Positions 14,648-19,675 of a stretch of 19,675 nucleotides of DNA are shown piece after piece. The DNA lies in NCBI GenBank assembly GCA_035265665.1, contig DATFOK010000106.1, positions 1 to 19,675 of the forward strand, given 5' to 3'. Position numbers and translations under genes: made by a program. A model generated the notes under the pieces. That model was given only the letters and a program-made list of their open reading frames with translations. It made no database searches and was not told where the DNA came from. Numbering within the stretch: the stretch's first letter is position 1; each line of letters starts with the position of its first letter. This DNA comes from DASUPK01 sp035265665 (GTDB lineage Bacteria > Actinomycetota > Thermoleophilia > Solirubrobacterales > 70-9).

Positions 14648-15259
14648 CTAGCCTCGTCTGAGTCCGGCCGCGACCACGGCGATCAGGCGGGCATCGGTCT
14701 CGCCATTGTTCTCGAAGTGATGAGGCAGGTCGGCATCGAAGGTGACGCTGTCGCCCTCCTTCAGTTCGTGCCGCTGGCCGTCGATGAAGAGTTCCGTGGC
14801 GCCCTCGATGACCACCGTCGTCTCCCGGCTGCCGGGCTCGTGGACGGGTGGGTCATCCGGTGCGCCGGTGGTCGCACCGGGAGCCAAGGTGTGGAGGGAG
14901 ACATCAGCCCGCTGGCCGGGCAGCGGCGGGGTGAGCTCCTCGATCTTGTGGCCGCGCCGGCGGCGGGTGCGGCCCTGGCCGCCCCGGACGACGACCACAT
15001 GGCGATCCTCGTCGAGCCGGAGGAGCTGGGACAGGGTGAGGTCGAGCCCCGCTGCGACCTTTTGCGCCACCGCCAGCGTCGGGCTGGTGTCGCCACGCTC
15101 GACCTGCGACAGCATCGGCGCGCTCACTCCGCTGCGCTCGGCAAGGTCGCGGAGCGAGAGATCCATGGCCTCGCGCAGGTTCTTCACCCGCGCTCCGACC
15201 GCAGTCGCAGCGATCACCGCGGTGCCGTTCGCACTCTTCGATTCAACTGTCCTCGCCAC
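14648..15259 (-). CDS. XRE-family transcriptional regulator with C-terminal cupin domain
   Basis: About 203 residues. The N-terminal HTH_3 domain spans about 25-80 (LREAMDLSLRDLAERSGVSAPMLSQVERGDTSPTL, typical of Xre/Cro proteins). A basic linker holds RTRRRRGHK at 97-105. A cupin_2 beta-barrel spans about 118-200 with H140, E146-type and H180/H181 positions (VHEPGSRETTVVIEGATELFIDG, ADLPHHFEN). Such proteins bind DNA through the HTH and are thought to sense a small ligand in the cupin; PuuR and SutR are examples. Start is uncertain: GTG 15259 is chosen because it fits a promoter at 15283-15311, while the open frame reaches TTG 15283. It leads the leuCD operon, eight nucleotides before leuC, which suggests control of branched-chain synthesis and of itself. 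Confidence 0.9.
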   Translation of the reverse strand: MARTVESKSANGTAVIAATAVGARVKNLREAMDLSLRDLAERSGVSAPMLSQVERGDTSPTLAVAQKVAAGLDLTLSQLLRLDEDRHVVVVRGGQGRTRRRRGHKIEELTPPLPGQRADVSLHTLAPGATTGAPDDPPVHEPGSRETTVVIEGATELFIDGQRHELKEGDSVTFDADLPHHFENNGETDARLIAVVAAGLRRG

Positions 15260-15262
15260 CTG

Positions 15263-15284
15263 GTCGTACGCTATCACGTACAAC
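15263..15284. promoter_or_regulatory. Operator-like palindrome at the regulator promoter
   Basis: On the minus strand GTTGTACG and CGTACGAC are arms of a near-perfect inverted repeat (7 of 8 positions) separated by 6 nt (TGATAG). It covers the predicted start point and touches the -10 box, where a bound dimer would block transcription. It is a natural candidate site for the XRE-cupin protein encoded immediately downstream. Confidence 0.5.
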
Positions 15285-15311
15285 CGTATGCGAGCGAGCC
15301 GGTGGGTTCAG
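15283..15311 (-). promoter_or_regulatory. Predicted promoter of the regulator-leuCDB-cimA operon
   Basis: On the minus strand CTGAAC (15311-15306), a 17-bp spacer and TACGGT (15288-15283) form a moderate sigma-70-type promoter. The start point would be near 15276, under 20 nt from the chosen GTG start. No comparably good promoter is visible further downstream before leuC. Confidence 0.5.
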
Positions 15312-15333
15312 CGCACCCCAGCTGTGCGGGTAG

Positions 15334-15835
15334 CTACCTGGCCGCCGACCAGCTGAGGACGCCGGTGTCGCAGGTGGCGGCGGGATGCCCACCATTCCCC
15401 GCGGCATCGGGCGCAGTCGCCGCGATTGAGGCGTGCGCATGGACGGTGCCGGTGACCGACCTCTTGGCGACCCGGCCGGTGACGGTGAAATAGTCGCCGC
15501 TGCCGCGTTCCTCCTGCCAGGTACCCGAGAACTTCCGCTTCTTGTTGATCCTGATGTCGCTTCCGAACTGAGTGTCGAACCAGAAGCACTGCGGCGCCGG
15601 GAATCACCTTGGGCTTCTTGCCGGCGAACGACAGTTTCAACTGCATCGAGGGAGTCGACGTCGCGAAACCGGCTGGGCTCGGAATGAAGGGCTGGTTGAC
15701 CGATCCGGCGTACCGGAAGGTTTTTCCCGCCGCCAAGGCGGGCGACATTGCTGCTGCGGCGCAGATCGCCCCCAGCGCGGCCATCCAGAAGTAGCGTCGG
15801 GGTGAAGCTGAGTTCGGTCGGGGCATGCCCGTCAT
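15334..15835 (-). pseudogene. Small exported protein of unknown function, broken by a +1 frameshift
   Basis: ATG 15835 has a perfect AAGGAGG five nucleotides upstream. It opens a signal peptide, SPRRYFWMAALGAICAAAA then SPALA|AG; the RRYF gives it a Tat-like look. The first frame reads sensibly to about KPKVIPG (near 15600) and then turns into Arg/His-rich nonsense. The frame shifted by one base continues with PQCFWFDTQFGSDIRINKK, then GTWQEERGSGDYFTVTGRV and CDTGVLSWSAAR, ending at TAG 15334-15336. Joined, they give a secreted beta-rich protein of about 166 residues with a likely Cys pair. The break lies at about 15590-15603, in GC-rich sequence with no clear homopolymer. It may be a true mutation or a sequencing or assembly error. 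I do not recognise a named family. Confidence 0.7.
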
Positions 15836-15933
15836 GTCGGCCTCCTTGCGAAGCGAGGATTAGGCGGAGACCAAGGGATGGCAGGTGAACCGAGCTTAGG
15901 CAGCCGTTCAGCGTCGGTCTATCGGATGGAGCG

Positions 15934-15962
15934 AGGCTATCCCGGCTACCGAGGCGCGCCAA
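15934..15962 (-). promoter_or_regulatory. Possible promoter of the exported-protein gene
   Basis: TTGGCG (15962-15957) and TAGCCT (15939-15934) on the minus strand are separated by 17 bp, in the 152-nt gap upstream of the broken gene. This would give a leader of about 90 nt. Confidence 0.35.
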
Positions 15963-15987
15963 CCGTAGAAGCCCGCATCCCGCGGGG

Positions 15988-16461
15988 TCAGTCTGTCGGC
16001 TCGAGGAGGATGACCGGGATCTGCCGACCGGTCCGTCGCTGGTAGCTCTCGTAGGTCGGGTAGACGTCGACCATCTGTTTCCAGAGGCGCTCGCGCTCCT
16101 CCCCCTCGGTCTCCCGTGCGCGCATCTGCCGGACCTCGCCGTACCAGTTGACCGTCGTCTCCGGGTGGGCCTTCAGGTTGTGATACCAGGCAGGATGCCT
16201 GTCGACCCCGCCCTTCGAAGCCACTACCACGATGTTCTCGCCGTCCTTCGTCGCGAGGAGCGGATGGGTTCGCCGCTTACCCGACTTGCGGCCAATTGAC
16301 TCGACTAGCGCAACCGGCGCCTTCCCGTAGGTTCCGCCGACCCGGCCGTGGCTCGCCTTGTAAGCGACGGTATGGACGTCTGTGAACCGCTCCCAGATCC
16401 ACCAAAACGGCGAGCTCGCCTGGGGCGCTTCGGGCAACCGGATGGATCTCACGGGCCCCAC
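15988..16461 (-). CDS. DDN-family (F420-type) nitroreductase/oxidoreductase
   Basis: Small single-domain split-barrel protein of the deazaflavin-dependent nitroreductase (DDN/FDOR-B) family, 157 residues. Family marks are GRKSGKRRTHPLLATKDG at 57-74, VVASKGGVDRHPAWYHNL at 79-96, and PETTVNWYGE at 100-109. Members bind F420 (or sometimes another flavin or lipid) and reduce quinones, nitroaromatics or unsaturated ring compounds; the substrate here is unknown. GTG 16461 starts 9 nt after the leuA stop, so it is probably co-transcribed with leuA. A second GTG at 16452 has a better-placed G-rich ribosome site. The link to leucine synthesis is positional only. Confidence 0.88.
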   Translation of the reverse strand: MGPVRSIRLPEAPQASSPFWWIWERFTDVHTVAYKASHGRVGGTYGKAPVALVESIGRKSGKRRTHPLLATKDGENIVVVASKGGVDRHPAWYHNLKAHPETTVNWYGEVRQMRARETEGEERERLWKQMVDVYPTYESYQRRTGRQIPVILLEPTD

Positions 16462-16470
16462 CCTATGTGC

Positions 16471-18078
16471 TCAGGGTCCCGGCGTCCGCTCCACCGCGGC
16501 ATCGGCGGTCGCCTCCTCGGCCGCGCGGATCGCGACGCCCTCGAGGGCGTTCGAGATCGCGCGGACGAATGCTCGCGCGGAGGCCTCGAGGATGTCGGTC
16601 GCGACGCCCTGGCCGCTGGCGAGCCTGCCGTTGGCCCGGACGGAGACGCTCACCTCTCCGAGGGCGTCAGTGCCGCCGGTGACGGCCGAGACCTCGTAGC
16701 GCTGGAGCTCGGCGTCGGTGCCCGTCGCCTCGCGGATGGCGCCGAAGATCGCGTCGACGGGGCCGTCGCCGGAGGCCTGCGCGACCGATTCCTCTCCGCT
16801 CGGCAAAACGACGCTCACGCGTGCCTGCGGCGGGCGCTGCGACCCGGATTCGATCTCGAACCAGCGCAGGTTGTAGGCCTCGGCCGATTCCCGCATCTCA
16901 TCGGAGACGATCGCCTCGAGGTCCAGCGCGGTCACCTGCTTCTTCTTGTCCGCGATCTCCTTGAAGCGCTTGAACGCCTGGTTCAGCGCACCGCCCTCGA
17001 CCTCAAAGCCGAGAGCCTTTAGGGCGTCCTGGAGAGCGTGGCGGCCGGAGTGCTTGCCGAGCACGATCGAGTTGGAGTCCAGGCCGACCTCGGTCGCGTC
17101 CATGATCTCGTAGGTCGAGCGCTCCTTGAGTACGCCGTCCTGATGGATGCCGGACTCGTGGGCGAAGGCGTTCCGCCCCACCACCGCCTTGTTCGGCGGC
17201 ACCGAGTAGCCGGTCAGCCTGGAGACCATGCGACTGGTCCGGGCCAGCTCGCGCGTGTCGATGCCGGTGTCCAGCCCGTGAGTGTCGCGGCGCGTCCTGA
17301 GGAGCATCACTATCTCCTCCAGAGAGCAGTTGCCCGCCCGCTCCCCGATCCCGTTGACGGCGCACTCCACCTGGCGCGCGCCAGCGAGCAGGCCGGCGTA
17401 GGAGTTGGAGACGGCCATGCCCAGGTCGTCGTGGCAGTGGACCGAGACCTCGACTCCGTCCAGCCCCGGGACCCGCTCGTAGAGGCGGCGGAAGTATGCC
17501 GCGTACTCCTCCGGAGTCGTGTAGCCCACCGTGTCCGGGATGTTGATCACGTTGGCGCCCTCCGCGACCGCGATCGCGCAGACCTCGGCCGTGAACTCGA
17601 TGTCGGCGCGGGTCGCGTCCATCGGCGAGAACTCGACGTCATCGCAGTAGGACCTGGCGAGCGCGACCGCAGCCTTCGCCTGGCCCTTGACGTCCTCGCG
17701 CGTCGTCTGCAGCTGGTGCTCGATGTGGATGTCGGAGGTCGAGATGAAGGTGTGGATCCGGGGCCGCTCGGAGTCCTTGATCGCGTTCCAGGCGGCGTCG
17801 ATGTCCGCCTTGTGGGTCCGGGCCAGGCCGCAGACCACGGGCCCTTCGACGCCCTGGGCGATCGCCTCGACCGCCTCGAAGTCGCCGGGCGAGGTGATCG
17901 GGAAGCCGGCCTCGATCACGTCGACCCCAAGGCGGGCCAGCTGCTGCGCGATCTCGACCTTCTCCTGCGTGTTCAGCGAGATGCCGGGCGACTGCTCGCC
18001 GTCGCGCAGCGTCGTGTCGAAGATGTGGACCCGGTCCGAGTCCGAGACCGGACCGGCTACACCGCCTGCGTCACTCAT
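16471..18078 (-). CDS. leuA: 2-isopropylmalate synthase
   Basis: Committed step of leucine synthesis: acetyl-CoA plus 2-oxoisovalerate gives 2-isopropylmalate. The 535-residue product has FDTTLRDGEQSPG at 20-32 (R25, D26), the metal-binding HCH at 214-216 in VHCHDDLGMAV, and GIGERAGNCSLEE at 243-255. A C-terminal regulatory domain (about 395-520) in other LeuA proteins binds leucine for feedback inhibition; the GDGPVDAIFGAI segment is typical. It is the LeuA type 1 form of about 500-550 residues, not the longer form usual in Mycobacterium and Streptomyces relatives. ATG 18078 is preceded by AAGGAGGT, and a GTG directly before it is too close to that site. Expression is probably governed by the leader peptide and anti-Shine-Dalgarno pairing upstream. 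Confidence 0.96.
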   Translation of the reverse strand: MSDAGGVAGPVSDSDRVHIFDTTLRDGEQSPGISLNTQEKVEIAQQLARLGVDVIEAGFPITSPGDFEAVEAIAQGVEGPVVCGLARTHKADIDAAWNAIKDSERPRIHTFISTSDIHIEHQLQTTREDVKGQAKAAVALARSYCDDVEFSPMDATRADIEFTAEVCAIAVAEGANVINIPDTVGYTTPEEYAAYFRRLYERVPGLDGVEVSVHCHDDLGMAVSNSYAGLLAGARQVECAVNGIGERAGNCSLEEIVMLLRTRRDTHGLDTGIDTRELARTSRMVSRLTGYSVPPNKAVVGRNAFAHESGIHQDGVLKERSTYEIMDATEVGLDSNSIVLGKHSGRHALQDALKALGFEVEGGALNQAFKRFKEIADKKKQVTALDLEAIVSDEMRESAEAYNLRWFEIESGSQRPPQARVSVVLPSGEESVAQASGDGPVDAIFGAIREATGTDAELQRYEVSAVTGGTDALGEVSVSVRANGRLASGQGVATDILEASARAFVRAISNALEGVAIRAAEEATADAAVERTPGP

Positions 18079-18084
18079 CACTAC

Positions 18085-18176
18085 CTCCTTCTCCTGAGAC
18101 TTCCGATGACCTGTTCGTGAGTTCGCGGCTCTCGCGCCGCCCAGCGCTATTCCCCCCGAAGGGGGAGGAGAAGGAG
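18085..18176 (-). promoter_or_regulatory. leuA leader attenuator: Leu-codon run pairs with leuA Shine-Dalgarno
   Basis: On the minus strand CTCCTTCTCCT (18176-18166), inside the leader peptide's Leu codons 11-14, is the exact reverse complement of AGGAGAAGGAG (18095-18085), the ribosome site of leuA. Between them lie two small hairpins: a 6-bp stem with a TTCG loop (18166-18151) and a 5-bp GCGGC/GCCGC stem (18140-18125). No T run follows, so control would act on translation rather than on transcription termination. Confidence 0.6.
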
Positions 18177-18206
18177 AAGCGCCAGGCTGTCGAGCCGGTG
18201 CGTCAT
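18147..18206 (-). CDS. leuL: leuA leader peptide (19 aa, leucine-rich)
   Basis: The frame reads MTHRLDSLALLLLLPLRGE and then TAG. Eight of 19 residues are Leu, five of them consecutive (codons 10-14, CTT CTC CTT CTC CTC). It ends 68 nt before the leuA start. There is no Shine-Dalgarno; the predicted promoter would start transcription about 6 nt before the ATG, so the peptide may be read from a near-leaderless mRNA. Leader peptides with Leu runs in front of leu genes are classic attenuation devices, in which ribosome pausing on Leu codons under leucine starvation changes downstream RNA folding. Here the same codons can mask the leuA ribosome site. Confidence 0.75.
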   Translation of the reverse strand: MTHRLDSLALLLLLPLRGE

Positions 18207-18218
18207 CGAAGTCAGGGG

Positions 18219-18247
18219 AGAGTAGCGCAGCCAGCCGGGCCGGTCGA
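18219..18247 (-). promoter_or_regulatory. Predicted promoter of leuL-leuA
   Basis: TCGACC (18247-18242), a 17-bp spacer and TACTCT (18224-18219) on the minus strand predict a start at A18212, six bases before the leader-peptide ATG. The -35 matches TTGACA at four of six positions and the -10 keeps the TAnnnT core. The divergent AI-2E gene begins only 32 bp away. Confidence 0.45.
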
Positions 18248-18279
18248 ATTGTCCGGGCCGCGCTTTACGGTCACCGGCG

Positions 18280-19383
18280 ATGCGCGCGGACCAGATCCAG
18301 GCGCGGGCGGTCGCGAAGATTGTCGTCGTCGCTCTGTTCTGGGCCGCGATCGCGGTGCTCCTCGCAATCGCCTTGCTCCACACTCGCACCACGCTGCAGT
18401 GGGTCGCAGCGGCGATCTTCCTGGCGCTGGCGCTTGATCCGGCGGTCAGCCTGGTGCAGCGCGCCTGGCCGAGGGGCGGCTCGATGCCGCGGGTGCTGGC
18501 GATCCTGATCGTCTACGTAGCCGCCTTCGCGGCGATGGTCTTCCTGGTGTTGCACATCTTCCCGCCGATCGTCGAGGACATCGAGAACCTGGCGAAGAAG
18601 CTGCCCGCCTACGTCAAGGACTTCGAGAACTGGGCGAACAACAACCAGCAGTTCCAGGAGCTCAATGAGAAGTACGACATCACCCAGAAGCTGACCGAGC
18701 AGGCGAGCAGCCTGCCCTCGCACCTGTCGAGCGGCGCGAGCACGATCGGCTCGTTCACGGTCAGCCTGCTCGAGCACCTGCTCGCAGCGATCACGGTGAT
18801 CACGCTGACTTTCTTCCTGCTGCTCGACGGCCGCGGCATGGTGCAGCGCGGCACGGGCCGTCTCGCGAGCCTGCAGCGCGACCGCGCCCGGCGGATCGCC
18901 GACCGGGTGGCGGAGGTGGTGAAAGCTTACGTCAGCGTCAACCTGCTGCTGGCGATCGCCGCCGGGTTCCTGACCTGGGCGTTCCTGGAGGCGGAGGGCT
19001 TCCACCTCGCCCTGCCGATGGCGGTCCTGGTCGCCTTCCTCGACCTGATCCCGTTGATCGGCCTGACGATTGGCGGCTTCTCGGTGTTCGCGGTGCTGCT
19101 GATTGACGGCGGGCCCGGCGACGCGATCGTCTGGCTGATCCTGTTCCTCATCTACCAGCAGCTCCAGGACCGCATCATCCAGCCGCTGCTCTACAAGGGC
19201 GGAGCACTCAAGGTGAACCCGGCCGTGGCGATCGTCGCCGTGATCGTGGGAGCGAACCTGGCCGGGATCCTGGGCGCGCTCCTCGCGATCCCCACCGCGG
19301 CCTCGCTGGGAGTCGTGATCGACGAGCTCGTCTTCTCAGGTCCCGCGAGCGCTCCGGGGACGGAGCCGGAGCCGGCCGACTAG
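18280..19383 (+). CDS. AI-2E family transporter (polytopic membrane protein)
   Basis: 367-residue inner-membrane protein of the AI-2E (TqsA/PerM/YdiK-like) family. Hydrophobic segments lie at about 13-34, 39-58, 72-93, 160-183, 218-238, 244-275, 283-300 and 314-345. A hydrophilic, probably helical region at 97-155 separates the third and fourth. DLIPLIGLTIGG at 255-266 and IYQQLQDRIIQPLLYK at 291-306 are the family's best conserved blocks. Family members have been linked to export of autoinducer-2 or to Na+/H+ exchange; the substrate here is unknown. The ATG has no Shine-Dalgarno. TACGGT at 18266-18271 could be a -10 giving a near-leaderless mRNA, but no matching -35 is convincing. It is divergent from leuA. 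Confidence 0.92.
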   Translation: MRADQIQARAVAKIVVVALFWAAIAVLLAIALLHTRTTLQWVAAAIFLALALDPAVSLVQRAWPRGGSMPRVLAILIVYVAAFAAMVFLVLHIFPPIVEDIENLAKKLPAYVKDFENWANNNQQFQELNEKYDITQKLTEQASSLPSHLSSGASTIGSFTVSLLEHLLAAITVITLTFFLLLDGRGMVQRGTGRLASLQRDRARRIADRVAEVVKAYVSVNLLLAIAAGFLTWAFLEAEGFHLALPMAVLVAFLDLIPLIGLTIGGFSVFAVLLIDGGPGDAIVWLILFLIYQQLQDRIIQPLLYKGGALKVNPAVAIVAVIVGANLAGILGALLAIPTAASLGVVIDELVFSGPASAPGTEPEPAD

Positions 19384-19656
19384 CTCGCCGCCCCGCTTCC
19401 AGAAGGGGCCACCTCGCGAACCCGCGAAGCGGTCCTCGGAGCGTCCCTTCTTCCCGTGGCGGTAGAACAGCCTCGCCCAGACGGAGTGGGGCTTGGCCAG
19501 CCGGAAGGCACCGACCAGGCCGACCACCGGGATCAGGATGCTCCAGATGGCCATCCCGAATTTCTCTTTCGCGGCGTTGACGAATGCGAGGAAGACGCCG
19601 AAGAGGCCGATGGACCCCACGGCCGCCTGGATCTCGTCCGCGACGTCGGTGGTCAC
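19336..19656 (-). CDS. Small membrane protein of unknown function (may extend past right edge)
   Basis: 106 codons from GTG 19656. The frame stays open to the window end, so the true start may lie further right. It has two hydrophobic stretches, GSIGLFGVFLAFVNAA at about 14-29 and FGMAIWSILIPVVGLVGAFRLA at 33-54. A basic cytoplasmic-type segment follows (KPHSVWARLFYRHGKKGRSEDRF) and then a Gly/Arg-rich end. The hydrophobic-basic order, and the fact that the shadow strand is not better, make it plausible as a gene. Its last 48 nt overlap the 3' end of the AI-2E gene tail to tail. No family is recognised. Confidence 0.6.
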   Translation of the reverse strand: MTTDVADEIQAAVGSIGLFGVFLAFVNAAKEKFGMAIWSILIPVVGLVGAFRLAKPHSVWARLFYRHGKKGRSEDRFAGSRGGPFWKRGGELVGRLRLRPRSARGT

Positions 19657-19675
19657 GTCGATCCAGCCCCGCAGG

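Noticed and set aside
14648..15283. TTG 15283 as start of the XRE-cupin gene
   Set aside because: The predicted -10 box and palindrome would then lie at or inside the coding start; GTG 15259 fits the promoter better, though this is not proven.
15243..15962. 239-codon minus-strand frame over the exported-protein gene
   Set aside because: Ser/Arg-rich nonsense frame; the other two frames carry the signal peptide and the beta-rich C-terminal half.
15972..15986. 5-bp hairpin (CCCGC/GCGGG) just after the DDN-family gene as a terminator
   Set aside because: Stem too short and followed by CTTCT, not a T run; could be chance in GC-rich DNA.
17038..18120. 360-codon plus-strand frame opposite leuA
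   Set aside because: Shadow of leuA; composition dominated by Arg, Val, Asp and Leu without domain signatures.
18117..18437. 106-codon plus-strand frame upstream of and inside the AI-2E gene
   Set aside because: Overlaps the leuA leader in antisense and the AI-2E start in another frame; no family resemblance.

Overview
This is high-GC bacterial DNA. The left edge holds the 5' end of a 16S rRNA gene on the minus strand. Its start (AGAGTTTGATCCTGGCTCAG, then GACGAACGCTGGCGGCG), the GTG and TTG starts and the F420-type nitroreductase-family protein point to an actinobacterium. Thermoleophilia (Solirubrobacterales-like) is my best guess from the 16S fragment and protein style, but this is an inference and not a placement.

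Layout. (1) Bases 1-1693, minus strand: tyrS reads towards a 16S gene that runs off the left edge. A strong sigma-70-type promoter overlaps the tyrS stop codon. It is followed by a structured rRNA leader of about 345 nt with a terminator-like hairpin, a boxA-like element and more hairpins. (2) 1895-4939, plus strand: a class A penicillin-binding protein with a long charged cytoplasmic tail and a Ser/Gly-rich C-terminus. Its stop codon shares a CTAG with the stop of the convergent gene cluster. (3) 4936-15259, minus strand: a tightly packed ten-gene run, transcribed right to left: XRE-cupin regulator, leuC, leuD, Tam-like methyltransferase, leuB, ilvE, cimA, DegT-type aminotransferase, argH, 3-methyladenine DNA glycosylase. 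(4) 15334-15835, minus: a gene for a small exported protein, broken by a +1 frameshift. (5) 15988-18078, minus: leuA followed by a DDN-family (F420-type) protein, preceded by an unannotated 19-codon leader peptide with eight leucines. (6) 18280-19383, plus: an AI-2E family membrane protein. It overlaps tail to tail with a small membrane protein gene entering from the right edge.

How the genes fit together. LeuA, LeuCD and LeuB make 2-oxoisocaproate. CimA feeds the same LeuCD/LeuB enzymes to make 2-oxobutyrate for isoleucine by the citramalate route, and IlvE does the final transamination. The two transcripts appear to be controlled differently. leuA has a leader peptide whose leucine codons are perfectly complementary, over 11 nt, to the leuA ribosome binding site. 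The leuCDB-cimA run starts with a DNA-binding cupin protein whose own promoter overlaps a palindromic, operator-like site. The methyltransferase between leuD and leuB resembles trans-aconitate methyltransferase and may act on a side product or intermediate of the aconitase-like LeuCD step.

Most noteworthy: the leuA leader/anti-Shine-Dalgarno arrangement, the methyltransferase inside the leucine operon, and the XRE-cupin regulator with its palindrome. I saw no mobile elements, CRISPR arrays or tRNAs.
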